From contig NZ_JANUGP010000003.1 in the NCBI RefSeq assembly GCF_024753135.1, positions 248,001 to 312,000 of the forward strand: a stretch of DNA of 64,000 nucleotides. Direction: 5' to 3'. The notes beneath the pieces were generated by a model. The model was not told the origin of the DNA, searched no databases, and saw nothing but the letters and a program-made list of their open reading frames with translations. This document shows, in pieces, positions 8,634 through 17,283 of this stretch; the stretch's first letter is position 1, and each line of letters starts with the position of its first letter. A program made the position numbers and the translations under genes. This stretch comes from Streptomyces pyxinicus (GTDB lineage Bacteria; Actinomycetota; Actinomycetes; Streptomycetales; Streptomycetaceae).

Positions 8634-9080
8634 TCACTCCGCCGTGGAGCCCTCGGTGTGCGACGGCGCTCCGCCCGGCAGGGGTGCGTGGTAGTAGCGT
8701 CGGCACGACCGGACCAGCGTCTGTCCGGACAGGGTGAACACGTCCGCGAAGTCCACGCCGTAGGGTGCCTGGTGCCCCGCCCCGCGCGGCTGGCGCACCA
8801 CCCGGCCGAGCACCACCACCCGTCCCTCGTCGGCGACGACGGTGTCCACCTCGTGCCGCCTGAGCAGGGTGGCCTGCGCCGCGTGCGCGCTGAGCACCGC
8901 GTCACGGCCCCGGAGCGGCGGGGCACCGGGATGGTCCAGCCGCACGTCCTGCTCGGTGAGCGAGGCGTACCCGTCGATGTCCCCGATGTCCAAGTAGTGG
9001 TAGGTGAGCATCACATGTTTCACGCCGGCCGCCGTCACCTTCGAACCGGCTTGCGGAAAAGGGGAGTTGTCGGTGTTCAT
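8634..9080 (-). CDS. SnoaL-like / NTF2-fold protein
   Basis: A 148-residue protein starting MNTDNSPF; an upstream in-frame Met has no ribosome site. It has the layout of the nuclear-transport-factor-2 superfamily: an N-terminal helix followed by a conserved Tyr/Asp-Gly segment (YHYLDIGDIDGYASL), LTEQDVRLDHPG, RGRDAVLSAH, and a central sheet ending in DFADVFTLSG. Members include polyketide cyclases, ketosteroid isomerases, hydroxylase-like proteins and simple binding proteins. It is divergent from the SARP gene with a 365-base shared upstream region, so it may be co-regulated. Its role in the pathway is unknown. Confidence 0.75.
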   Translation of the reverse strand: MNTDNSPFPQAGSKVTAAGVKHVMLTYHYLDIGDIDGYASLTEQDVRLDHPGAPPLRGRDAVLSAHAAQATLLRRHEVDTVVADEGRVVVLGRVVRQPRGAGHQAPYGVDFADVFTLSGQTLVRSCRRYYHAPLPGGAPSHTEGSTAE

Positions 9081-9197
9081 GACTGGATGACCGGCCTCTC
9101 GCTCTCGGTGCCCGGGTGCCGCGGAGCCGACGGCTCCCACCGGGCGATCCTCCGGCCGGTCGCTGTCCCGCCGCTATCACCGCGCCATCGCGCCCTC

Positions 9198-9234
9198 GTG
9201 ACCTGGTCACCCGTTGCTCGGATCCTGGTCACCC
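9198..9234. promoter_or_regulatory. Palindrome plus direct repeats upstream of the SARP gene
   Basis: GTGACCTGGTCAC (9198-9210) is a perfect 6-1-6 palindrome. CCTGGTCACCC occurs at 9202-9212 and again at 9224-9234, a 22-base period (about two helical turns), as expected for cooperative regulator binding. Further GGTCAC/GTCACG half-sites occur around 9290-9300. It lies in the 365-base region between the divergent SnoaL-like and SARP genes, which otherwise holds no gene. Operator function is inferred. Confidence 0.45.
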
Positions 9235-9445
9235 CTGACCACCCGGCGCGGCCGGGCGCCTTCGGGGCGGCGGACCGGGCGGTGGCGTGCGGGTCACGTC
9301 ACGGCCCCGGCCACGTCCCTGGTCCACCCGCTGCTCACCGCTGTCCAGCTGGTGTTCAGGCCGGTGGGCAGGGGTGTCCGGGCCCTAGACTTGGCGGCCG
9401 GACACACGCTGTGACCTGCTGTGTGTGAGGGGGAGGGGAGGGCTC

Positions 9446-12400
9446 ATGACCGGAGTGCACCTCGAATCGCGTGACCGGTCAGCGGGATTCACGTTCCAGG
9501 TGCTCGGCGAGCTGAAGGTGTTCGGCGACCAGGGCGCCGTGCCGGTCACCGCGGGCAGACAGCAGGTCGTCCTCGCCGCCCTGCTCCTGGAGAGCGGACG
9601 GCTCCAGAACTGCGACCACCTCATCCGGCTGCTGTGGGCCGAGACCCCGCCCGAGACCGCCCGGACCCAGGTGCAGATCTGTGTGTCGCGGATGCGCAAG
9701 ACCCTGGCCGCCGCCGCCGTCAAGGCCGTCATCGAGACCCGCCCTCCTGGCTACGTGCTCCAGATCGACGACACGGCGCTCGACCTGAACGTCTTCCGGC
9801 GCGGTGTCGCCGACGCCGCCGCGCTCGGCGGCGAGGGACGCACCGCCGAGGCCGCCGCCCTGCTGCGCACGGCGGTCGGCCTGTGGCACGGCCCCTGTCT
9901 GAACGGCGTTCCCAGTGACGCGCTGGTCCGGGTCGCCGAGCACATCGACGAGGAACGCCTCGCGGCGACGGAGTCGTTCGTCGAGCTGGAACTCGCGCTC
10001 GGCCGCCATCACCAACTGATCGCCGAAACAGCCCGGCTGGTGGTCGAGAACCCCCTGCGGGAACGTTTTCGCGGACAGTTGATGCTCGCCCTGCACCGCT
10101 CCGGCAGACAGGCCGAGGCCCTGGAGGTCTACCGGCAGGGCCGCACCCTGCTCATGGACGAACTCGGCCTCCAGCCCGGTGAGGATCTGCGCCTGCTGGA
10201 GCGGGCCATCCTGACCGAGGACGCCTGCCTGCGGCTGGAGCGTCCGGCCGGCACCGCACTGCGCGGCACCGAGCAGATGCCCGGCGCACCCGCCGGACCG
10301 GAACCGGAACCGGCCGCCGCCGAGGACGGCCGCACCGCGGCCCGCGCCGCCGTCCCCCGGCAACTCCCGGTGGACACCGGGGACTTCGTCGGGCACCAGC
10401 GGCTCGTCGCCGAGGCTGAGGGCGTCCTGACGAACACCTCGCCGGACCGGGCCCCGGGCATCGTCGTCGTCACCGGCCGCTCCGGCATCGGCAAGAGCAC
10501 CTTCGCCGCCCGGGTCGCGCACCGGCTCGCCGAGTCCCACTTCCCCGACGGCCAGCTCTACTGCCAGCTGCGCGGCGGCCGGGCCGACCCCGTCGACCCC
10601 CGCGAGGTCCTCGGCCGGTTCCTGCGCGCCCTGGGCCTGCCGGGGCCCGCCATCCCCGACTCCCTGGAGGAGCGGGGCGCGATCTACCGCAGCATGCTCG
10701 CCGACCGCCGCATCCTGGTCGTCCTCGACGACGCCGTGGGCGAGGAGCAGATCTTCCCGCTGCTGCCCGGCGGCCGCTCCTGCGGGGTCCTCGTCACCAG
10801 CAGGGCACGGCTCACCGCCCTCCCCGGAGCCCACCGGGTCACGCTGGACATCCTCGACGAGCGGAGTTCACTGGAACTGTTCGGCAACGTCATCGGCGCC
10901 GACCGGGTCCACGGCGAACCGGAGGCCGCCAGGGCACTGGCCGCCGCCGTCGGCGGGCTGCCGCTCGCCCTGCGCATCGTCGCCGCCCGGCTGGCCGCCC
11001 GCCCGCTCTGGCCGCTCGCGTACATGGTGCAGCGGCTCGCCGACGAGCGCCGCCGCCTCGACGAACTGACCCACGGCGAGATGACCGTACGGGCCAGTCT
11101 CTCCCTCACCTACGACGGACTGGCCGAGACCGACCGCACCCTGCTGCGGCTGCTCAGCCTCACCAAGGGCTCCACCTTCCCCAGCTGGATCGGCGGCGCC
11201 CTCCTCGACGCCCCGGACGCCTACCCGTACCCGTCCGACCTCATGGAACCCCTGGTCGACGTGCAGATGCTGGACGTCGCGGGGGTCGACGCCACCGGGG
11301 AGCTGCGCTACGGCTTCCACGACATCATCCGGCTGTTCGCCCGGGACCGGCTGGCCGCCGAGTCCGACGAGAGCGAACGGCGGGCCGCGCTCCGCCGGGT
11401 GGGCGGCGCCTGGCTCGCCCTGATCGGCGAGGCCCAGCGGCGGGTCTTCGGCACCCACTACATCGGCGGCCCCGCCGTCCGCTGGAACCCGCCCGCAGAC
11501 CACGTCAGGACCATCCTGGCCCGGCCCCTGGAATGGCTGGACACCGAACGCGAGAACCTGAGCCTGACCGTGGAGAGCCTCGCCCAGGAGGGCGAGGACG
11601 GCTACGCCTGGGAACTCGCCGTCAGTCTCGCCCCGTTCTACGAGGCCCGGGGCTACCTCGACCACTGGGCCCGCACCCACCGCAAGGCACTGACCGCCGT
11701 GCGCCGCAGCGGCAACCGGCTGGGCCAGGCCGCCCTGCTCGCCTCCCTCGGCTCGCTGCACCTCAACCGCCGCAACCTGCCCGAGGCCCGCCGCGCGCTG
11801 ACCACCGCCGCCGGTCTCTTCGAGGAGTCCGGCCACACCAAAGGGCTCGGGCTGTGCCATCGCGACCTCGGCCTGCTGGAACGGTTCGCCGGCCATGACA
11901 CCGCCGCGATGGACCTGTTCGCCCGGGCGGAGCGGGACTTCGGCGACGGCGACCCGTGGGCCCGCGCCTCCGTCCTCGTCCAGCGCGCGGTCATCCTGCT
12001 GCGGCGCGGCGACTTCCGCCGGGTGGAGGCGGAACTCGCCGAGGCGCTGGAGATCTGGCGCGACCTCGGCTGCCTCGGCGGCCAGGCCCGGGTACTCCAG
12101 CGCGCGGGCCAGCTGCACCTGCACCGCGGGCAGCTCGACGAGGCCCGCACGGCGCTGTCCGAGGGCCTCGGCATGGTCCGGGACGAGGGCGACGTGATCG
12201 GCGAGGGGTACATCCTCCACGACCTCGGCCAGGTCCACGCCCGGCTCGGCGAACTGACCGAGGCGGGCGCGTACTTCGCCAGGGCGCTCTCGGTGCGCGA
12301 GGACATCCTCGACCAGGCCGGGGCCGCCTCTGTCCGGGTCGACCTCGCCGACCTGTCCCTGCGCGCCGGCGACAGCGCGAAGGCCGGCGGGCTGCTCACC

Positions 12401-12505
12401 GACGCCCTGGAGGTGTTCGGCCGGCTGGGCATGGCCGAGGAGGAGGAGCGGGCCGCCGGGCTGCTCACCCGGGTGACTGCCGACAGCACCACCGAGGACC
12501 GGTGA
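9446..12505 (+). CDS. SARP-family regulator, large AfsR-type (wHTH-BTAD-NB-ARC-TPR)
   Basis: A 1019-residue cytoplasmic activator. Order: an OmpR-type winged helix (about 10-100; VLGELKVFGDQGAVPVTAGR, LIRLLWAETPPETARTQVQ), a bacterial transcriptional activation domain (about 105-255, ending YRQGRTLLMDELGLQPGEDL), an NB-ARC ATPase with Walker A GRSGIGKST at 344 and LVVLDDA as Walker B, and TPR-like repeats over the last 350 residues. The start is ATG at 9446 behind GGAGGGGAGGG. SARPs bind direct heptameric repeats near the -35 of pathway genes and activate antibiotic clusters. This one sits centrally in the cluster with its own long upstream region, so it is a probable pathway activator. The architecture is secure; the targets are not known. 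Confidence 0.93.
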   Translation: MTGVHLESRDRSAGFTFQVLGELKVFGDQGAVPVTAGRQQVVLAALLLESGRLQNCDHLIRLLWAETPPETARTQVQICVSRMRKTLAAAAVKAVIETRPPGYVLQIDDTALDLNVFRRGVADAAALGGEGRTAEAAALLRTAVGLWHGPCLNGVPSDALVRVAEHIDEERLAATESFVELELALGRHHQLIAETARLVVENPLRERFRGQLMLALHRSGRQAEALEVYRQGRTLLMDELGLQPGEDLRLLERAILTEDACLRLERPAGTALRGTEQMPGAPAGPEPEPAAAEDGRTAARAAVPRQLPVDTGDFVGHQRLVAEAEGVLTNTSPDRAPGIVVVTGRSGIGKSTFAARVAHRLAESHFPDGQLYCQLRGGRADPVDPREVLGRFLRALGLPGPAIPDSLEERGAIYRSMLADRRILVVLDDAVGEEQIFPLLPGGRSCGVLVTSRARLTALPGAHRVTLDILDERSSLELFGNVIGADRVHGEPEAARALAAAVGGLPLALRIVAARLAARPLWPLAYMVQRLADERRRLDELTHGEMTVRASLSLTYDGLAETDRTLLRLLSLTKGSTFPSWIGGALLDAPDAYPYPSDLMEPLVDVQMLDVAGVDATGELRYGFHDIIRLFARDRLAAESDESERRAALRRVGGAWLALIGEAQRRVFGTHYIGGPAVRWNPPADHVRTILARPLEWLDTERENLSLTVESLAQEGEDGYAWELAVSLAPFYEARGYLDHWARTHRKALTAVRRSGNRLGQAALLASLGSLHLNRRNLPEARRALTTAAGLFEESGHTKGLGLCHRDLGLLERFAGHDTAAMDLFARAERDFGDGDPWARASVLVQRAVILLRRGDFRRVEAELAEALEIWRDLGCLGGQARVLQRAGQLHLHRGQLDEARTALSEGLGMVRDEGDVIGEGYILHDLGQVHARLGELTEAGAYFARALSVREDILDQAGAASVRVDLADLSLRAGDSAKAGGLLTDALEVFGRLGMAEEEERAAGLLTRVTADSTTEDR

Positions 12506-12568
12506 CGCCGACACCGCAGCCGTGCACGTGCCGACGAGCCGACCCCGACCCGAGGTATCCGTCCCCCC

Positions 12569-14650
12569 ATGAACCCGCACAGCGCTCCGGCGCCCCGGCG
12601 GCCGGCCCCCGACGCCTCCGTCCACGATCGAGAAGAGACGTTTCTGCGCCGCTTCGTCGGCCGGGAGACCGAACTGGCCCGGTTCCGCGCGGCGCTGGAC
12701 GAATCGCCCGGCACGGTCACCGTGCTGGCGCTGCACGGGCCCGGCGGCATCGGCAAGACCCAGCTGCTGCGCCGGTTCGCCGTGGAGGCCCGGCGGCGCG
12801 GGCGGCACGTCGTCGCGGCGGACGCCGGGCGCACCGGCCCCACCGAGGAGGCGTTCGCCGCCGCGGCGGACGTCCCCGGCACCGGCCGGCCGGTGCTCCT
12901 CGTGGACAACGCCGACCGGCTCGGCCCGCTGGAGGACTGGTTCAGGGACCGCTACCTCACCGGCCTGCCGCCCGGCTCCCTCGTCGTCCTCGCCGGCCGC
13001 GAACCGCCCGGACTGCGCTGGCGTACCGATCCGGCCTGGGCCGACACCCTGCGCGTCGGACGCCTGGACCGGCTGTCCCGCGCCGAGTCGGGCCGCCTGC
13101 TCCAGGACGCCGCACCCGGCCGGACCACCGCCCGCGGCGCCCGCCTCGCCTTCGCCGCCGGCCACCCCCTCGCCCTGCGGCTCGCCGCCCGGGACCGGGA
13201 CGCGCCGCCGGGACAGACCTGGCAGCCCGCGCCCGAGACCGTCGCCGAACTGATGGACCGCGTGGTCGGCCCGGTCCCCTCGCCCCTGCACCGGCAGGCG
13301 CTGGAGATCTGCGCACACGTCCCCGAGACCACCGAGGACCTGCTGCGCGCCTTCCTGCCGGACCAGGCCCACGAGATCTTCGACTGGCTGCGCCGCCGCC
13401 CCTACGCCATCAGCGGCCGCGCCGGGCTGCGGCTGCTGCCCGTGGTGGCCGAGGCCCTGGACCGTGACCTCGGGTGGCGCGCGCCCGACGCCTACCTGTC
13501 CCTGCACAAGGCCCTGCGCACCCACCTCCAGACGCTGATCCGCACCCGCCCCGAGCCCGTCTCGCTGTCCGCCGCCGGCGCCTTCCACCACATCCAGACC
13601 CGGGGCCGGCGCCTGTCCGGACCCGGCCGGGACGTACACGCCGAGGCAGGATGCGACCCGGTGTACGAGACCCCCTGCGACGCCGAGGACCTGCCCGCCG
13701 TACGCGACCTCGCGCACGAACGCCTCGGCCCGGAGGGCGTCGCGGCCGTCGATTTCTGGCTGCACCGCAGGCCGCACGGCTTCCACCTCTACCGCGCTGC
13801 CCGCACCGGCGAGATCGTCGGCGTGCTGGGTCTGCTGACCTTCGACCGCTGGGACGCCGTGGAGACCGCCATCGACCCGGTGGTCGCCGTCGTCCGCGAG
13901 CACGTCGAGTCGCACCGTGAACCGGGCCCCGGAGAGCGGGTGAACCTGGTGCGCTTCGCCCTGCTGCGCCGCCGCCCGCACGACCTCGCGGCCGCCTCCG
14001 CGGCCATGCTCGTGCGCGTCACCCGGGAACTGCACGTCCAGGACCGGCTCGCCTGGACCTTCCATGCCCAGAACGGCGACGGTCCCGACGGCCTGCTGGA
14101 GTACGCCGACTTCCGCCGCCTGCCCGGCGGCCCGCGACTCGCCGCACAGAACGTCACGCTGTTCGGACACGACTGGGGGACCACGGGAATGAACGCGTGG
14201 TGTGATCTGCTCGACGACCGCATGCTCTTCGGACTGCGCACACCCGGCGGCACCGGACCGCCCCGCACGGCGGCGCTGTCCCGGGCGGCCTTCGACCGGG
14301 CCGTCCACGACCTGCTGCGCGACTGGCACCAGCGTGAGCGGCTGGCCCAGAACCCGCTGCTGCACGCCGCGTTCGTCGCCCGGCACTCCGGCGACCCGGA
14401 GCAGAACCTGCGCCGGCTCGTCGTCCGGGCCATCGAGTCCATCGACCAGGACCCCAGGGCGAAGGGACAACGGGCCGCGGTCTGGGCGACGTACGTCGAG
14501 GGCGGCAGCACCCAGCAGGCGGTGGCCCGGGAACTCGCGCTGTCCTTCAGCACCTACCGCCGCTATCTCAAACGCGGTCTGGAACGGGTGTGCTGGCACC
14601 TGTGGGAGCAGGAGGCGGCGAACGCCGCGCGGGGAACCTCCGCCTGGTAG
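12569..14650 (+). CDS. STAND/AAA-type ATPase regulator with C-terminal helix-turn-helix
   Basis: A 693-residue protein that starts 63 bases after the SARP stop and is probably co-transcribed. FVGRETEL at about 29-36 and Walker A GPGGIGKTQ at 57-65 introduce a STAND-type NTPase; LLVDNADR is the probable Walker B. The middle (about 390-530, around RPHGFHLYRAARTGEIVGVL and ERVNLVRFALLRR) resembles a degenerate GNAT acetyltransferase fold. The C-terminal 60 residues (QQAVARELALSFSTYRRYLK) look like a sigma-70 region 4-type helix-turn-helix. It may be a ligand-sensing DNA-binding switch. No enzymatic or pathway role is demonstrable from sequence. Confidence 0.75.
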   Translation: MNPHSAPAPRRPAPDASVHDREETFLRRFVGRETELARFRAALDESPGTVTVLALHGPGGIGKTQLLRRFAVEARRRGRHVVAADAGRTGPTEEAFAAAADVPGTGRPVLLVDNADRLGPLEDWFRDRYLTGLPPGSLVVLAGREPPGLRWRTDPAWADTLRVGRLDRLSRAESGRLLQDAAPGRTTARGARLAFAAGHPLALRLAARDRDAPPGQTWQPAPETVAELMDRVVGPVPSPLHRQALEICAHVPETTEDLLRAFLPDQAHEIFDWLRRRPYAISGRAGLRLLPVVAEALDRDLGWRAPDAYLSLHKALRTHLQTLIRTRPEPVSLSAAGAFHHIQTRGRRLSGPGRDVHAEAGCDPVYETPCDAEDLPAVRDLAHERLGPEGVAAVDFWLHRRPHGFHLYRAARTGEIVGVLGLLTFDRWDAVETAIDPVVAVVREHVESHREPGPGERVNLVRFALLRRRPHDLAAASAAMLVRVTRELHVQDRLAWTFHAQNGDGPDGLLEYADFRRLPGGPRLAAQNVTLFGHDWGTTGMNAWCDLLDDRMLFGLRTPGGTGPPRTAALSRAAFDRAVHDLLRDWHQRERLAQNPLLHAAFVARHSGDPEQNLRRLVVRAIESIDQDPRAKGQRAAVWATYVEGGSTQQAVARELALSFSTYRRYLKRGLERVCWHLWEQEAANAARGTSAW

Positions 14651-14681
14651 CCGTGAGAGGGAGAAACCGCAGGCCAGGACG

Positions 14682-14700
14682 GCTATCCACGGGGGATAGC
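14682..14700. promoter_or_regulatory. Inverted repeat upstream of the small peptide gene
   Basis: GCTATCC and GGATAGC are perfect 7-base arms around a 5-base spacer, 32 bases after the ATPase stop. An additional GGAGT...ACTCC pair follows at about 14711-14730, near relatively AT-rich sequence (CTAACTTTCCTTCC). It may be an operator or leader hairpin for the peptide gene. Confidence 0.35.
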
Positions 14701-14785
14701 GGCGTCAAAGCGGAGTGATTACCGCGACTCCTAACTTTCCTTCCACAAGCCCGGCAGCGGGCCGAGGGAGAGAGAGGAAGCCACC

Positions 14786-14959
14786 ATGAACAGGACTTTC
14801 GCACTGGTCGTGAGGCACATGAGGGCCACCGCCGTCGTCACCGCCGCGGTCGCCGCCCTGCTGGGCGCGGTGGCGGTCGAGACCGAGGCGCACGGACAGC
14901 GGACGGCCACCGTGCAGGCCGGCGACAGCTCCACGGACAACACCAACCCCTGGAGCTGA
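14786..14959 (+). CDS. 57-residue secreted or membrane-anchored small peptide
   Basis: ATG at 14786 is preceded by GAGAGAGGAAG (Shine-Dalgarno). The peptide begins MNRTFALVVRHMR, a basic n-region, followed by a hydrophobic core (ATAVVTAAVAALLGAVAV) and a polar tail ending DSSTDNTNPWS. The layout is that of a signal peptide or single membrane anchor with an exported tail of about 25 residues. A signal-peptidase-like site could lie after AVAVETEA. It sits between two NTPase-type regulators and its GC3 is high, supporting real coding. Possible roles are an extracellular signalling peptide for the neighbouring regulators or a small membrane protein. No cysteines and no Ser/Thr-rich core typical of a lanthipeptide precursor are seen. 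Function unknown. Confidence 0.6.
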   Translation: MNRTFALVVRHMRATAVVTAAVAALLGAVAVETEAHGQRTATVQAGDSSTDNTNPWS

Positions 14960-15056
14960 CGACGCGCCGACCGGGACGGCACCGGGTGAACCACTCGGAC
15001 CGCGTCCCGCCCCCACGGTTCCACCAGCACACCGGAACAGCCCACCGGAGCAGGTC

Positions 15057-16337
15057 ATGAACGACACCCGAACCCAGCCGGACCTCGGCGCCCTGCTGAG
15101 GAACCACCGCCGGCGCGCCGGACTCACCCAGCGGCACCTCGCGGACCTCACCACCGTGAGCGTGCGCGCCATACGCAACCTGGAGCTGGGCAAGGTCCTG
15201 TCCCCGCGGCCGGACACGGTCCGGCTGCTCGCGGACGGACTGCGGCTCGCCCCCGCCCAGCGCGACACCCTGCTGGACGCGGCGCGCCGCCGCCCGGGCT
15301 TCGCGGGCCGCCCGGCGGACGACGACCGCGGCCCCGCTCCGTGGCTCGTCCGGGGCCCGCTGATCGGCAGGGAGACCGAAGCGGCCGCCCTCACCGACCT
15401 GTTGCGACGGCCGGGCGGACGCCTGGTGTCCGTCGTCGGCATCTCAGGGGTGGGGAAGACGCACCTGGCGGCCGAGGCCGTGAGCCGGGCCGCCGCCGAC
15501 GGCACCCGGGTGCTGTGGCGGACCCGCGGCGAGGAGATCCCCTTCGCCGAGGTCGCCGACCGCGCGGCCGGGGAGCGGACCGTCCTGGTGCTGGACGACG
15601 CCGAGCCCGCGGTCGACCCGGACCGGCTGGCCGCGCTGATGCGCGCCCACCCCCTGCTGCGGGTCCTGCTCACCGCGTGCGGGCCGGCCGGCGTCCCCGG
15701 CGAGCAGCTCCTGCGCCTCGCCCCGCTGCCGGTGCCCGACCCCGGCGCCGAGTCGCACCCGGAGTCGCTCGGCCAGGTGCCGTCCGTACGGCTGCTGTGC
15801 GCCCACATCCGGGCCGGCAACCCCCTGTTCCGGCTGGACGACGCCGACGCGGCGGTCGTCGCCGACCTGTGCCGGCGTCTCGACGGACTGCCGCGGGCCC
15901 TGGAGTTCGCCGGCCGCTGGACCCTCGTACGCGGCCTGCCGGAGCTGCTGGCCGAGGTGGAGCGCAGCCCGTTCGACCTGACCGCGCCGCCCATGACCGC
16001 GGACACCTCGCGCGACCTGAGGGTCCGGTTGCGCCGCACCCTGAGCCGGGTCAGCCCGGCCGGAGTGTCCTTCCTCGCCGCCGTCGCCCGCGACCACCGC
16101 AGCTGGTCGGTCGCCGAAGCGGCGACGGCCGTCGGCACGTCCGGGGCCGACGTCGCCGTCATCGTCTTCACCCTGGTGACCTACGGTCTGGTACGACCGG
16201 AGGGCACCGGTGGTGAGGAACCCCGCTTCTCGGTCCTCAACCACGTCCGCCACCTGTACGCCGAGACCCGCCGCGAACCCCGGCTGCGGACCGTGTCGCT
16301 CACCCGCGGCACCGGGACCGGGGACCGCGTCCGCTAG
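15057..16337 (+). CDS. XRE-family helix-turn-helix regulator with NB-ARC NTPase domain
   Basis: A 426-residue protein; ATG with GGAGCAGGTC just upstream. Residues 10-75 are an XRE/Cro-type helix-turn-helix (LLRNHRRRAGLTQRHLADLT, then TVSVRAIRNLE). Residues about 95-330 form an NB-ARC/STAND NTPase: LIGRETE, Walker A GISGVGKT at 128-135, and TVLVLDDAEP as Walker B. It lacks the long TPR or WD sensor tail usual for the class, so it is a short version. It lies 97 bases after the small peptide gene and may sense it. It is the last + strand gene of the regulatory block, followed by a bidirectional hairpin. Confidence 0.85.
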   Translation: MNDTRTQPDLGALLRNHRRRAGLTQRHLADLTTVSVRAIRNLELGKVLSPRPDTVRLLADGLRLAPAQRDTLLDAARRRPGFAGRPADDDRGPAPWLVRGPLIGRETEAAALTDLLRRPGGRLVSVVGISGVGKTHLAAEAVSRAAADGTRVLWRTRGEEIPFAEVADRAAGERTVLVLDDAEPAVDPDRLAALMRAHPLLRVLLTACGPAGVPGEQLLRLAPLPVPDPGAESHPESLGQVPSVRLLCAHIRAGNPLFRLDDADAAVVADLCRRLDGLPRALEFAGRWTLVRGLPELLAEVERSPFDLTAPPMTADTSRDLRVRLRRTLSRVSPAGVSFLAAVARDHRSWSVAEAATAVGTSGADVAVIVFTLVTYGLVRPEGTGGEEPRFSVLNHVRHLYAETRREPRLRTVSLTRGTGTGDRVR

Positions 16338-16372
16338 CCAGGTCGCGCCGCCGGCTCCACCCCCGTACGCCT

Positions 16373-16402
16373 CGCCTCGGACGGCAGTCGCCGTCCGAGG
16401 CG
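16373..16402. terminator. Bidirectional hairpin terminator
   Basis: CGCCTCGGACGGC and GCCGTCCGAGGCG form a perfect 13-base-pair stem with a 4-base loop. It lies between the stop of the + strand XRE regulator and the stop of the - strand methyltransferase, closing both convergent units. Confidence 0.8.
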
Positions 16403-16422
16403 TTCGGCGGTCCGGACCGGCG

Positions 16423-17181
16423 TCAGGCGAGGGTGAGGACGACGCCGTAGTCCGGGCCGCGCCGTTCGACCTCGGCGATCCGCCAGCCGGTGCCCTCGGT
16501 CAGCGACTCCAGCTCCGGCAGCGAGGCGAACAAGTAGTCGAACCAGTCCGTCACCAGCAGCCGGTGCCGCAGCCGCAGCCGCATCTGACCGCTCATCCGG
16601 CCCCGCCGCCGGTTCGCCGCGAGGTACTCGGCGTGCTGGGCCCCGTCGAGCAGGTAGGGGTCCATCCCCGTCCCGACGATCCGGGCCCCGGGGCGGGCCA
16701 GCCGGGCCAGCGCGCTCAGCAGCCGCGAGCCGCGCTCACGGCTCTCCAGCAAGCCGAGATTGCGGCCCAGCAGCAGGAAGGTGTCGAAGCGCTGGTTCTC
16801 GGGCAGGTCGTCGACCGTGCCGAGGAACGTCCGAGCCAGCCCGCGGCGCCGGCACACGTCGAGTGCGTCGGCCGACACGTCGAGGCCCACGACCTCGCCA
16901 CCGCGCTCCTGGAAGGGCACCGCGAACCGGCCGGCGCCCACCCCGATGTCCAGCACCCGGCCGTGGAAGCGGGCGAAGGCCCAGTTGTCCAGCTCTGGCC
17001 AGGAGTCGGGGCCCGTGAAGAAGCCCACGGCGTCGTAGCCGCTGATGTATCCGTCGTCGCGCTCACAGATCTCGAAGTACGTGTCCCGCGGCAGCCCCGC
17101 GGTCTGGCAGTCGAGCAGAAGCTGCCCCCACGCGTCGGCCGTGCGGGGCGTGAGCGGCAGGGGCGGCTGGAGCGTCGTCAT
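16423..17181 (-). CDS. Class I SAM-dependent methyltransferase
   Basis: A 252-residue Rossmann-fold methyltransferase. Motif I is VLDIGVGAGRF (about 76-86), followed by the acidic strand VVGLDVSADAL. The later part (LLLGRNLGLL, then ARPGARIVGTGMDP) corresponds to motifs II-III. ATG at 17181 is preceded by AGAGGAC. It is the last gene of the long - strand biosynthetic operon, 102 bases after mbtH, so an N- or O-methylation of the peptide or its amino-acid building block is plausible. The acceptor cannot be read from sequence, and a housekeeping role is not excluded. Confidence 0.8.
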   Translation of the reverse strand: MTTLQPPLPLTPRTADAWGQLLLDCQTAGLPRDTYFEICERDDGYISGYDAVGFFTGPDSWPELDNWAFARFHGRVLDIGVGAGRFAVPFQERGGEVVGLDVSADALDVCRRRGLARTFLGTVDDLPENQRFDTFLLLGRNLGLLESRERGSRLLSALARLARPGARIVGTGMDPYLLDGAQHAEYLAANRRRGRMSGQMRLRLRHRLLVTDWFDYLFASLPELESLTEGTGWRIAEVERRGPDYGVVLTLA

Positions 17182-17283
17182 CCGCTGAGTCCTCTGTTCC
17201 GGGCCTGCGCCCTGGTCCTGGTGGTCGGGTGCGGTACGGGAGTGCCGGCGAACCGGGGTCAGCCGGCACCCCCGCGTGCGGTG

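Noticed and set aside
1..9500. Search for a RiPP precursor peptide for the LanB-type protein
   Set aside because: No short frame with a ribosome site and a Ser/Thr/Cys-rich core was found here. The only good small peptide (14786-14959) lacks Cys and looks like an exported or membrane peptide.
10868..14599. A 1243-codon open frame on the - strand
   Set aside because: It is the antisense shadow of the SARP and STAND genes, with repetitive low-complexity composition and no domain. Similar long antisense shadows at 1057-3264, 3218-5710, 23572-27957, 54762-59711 and 59930-63724 were rejected for the same reason.
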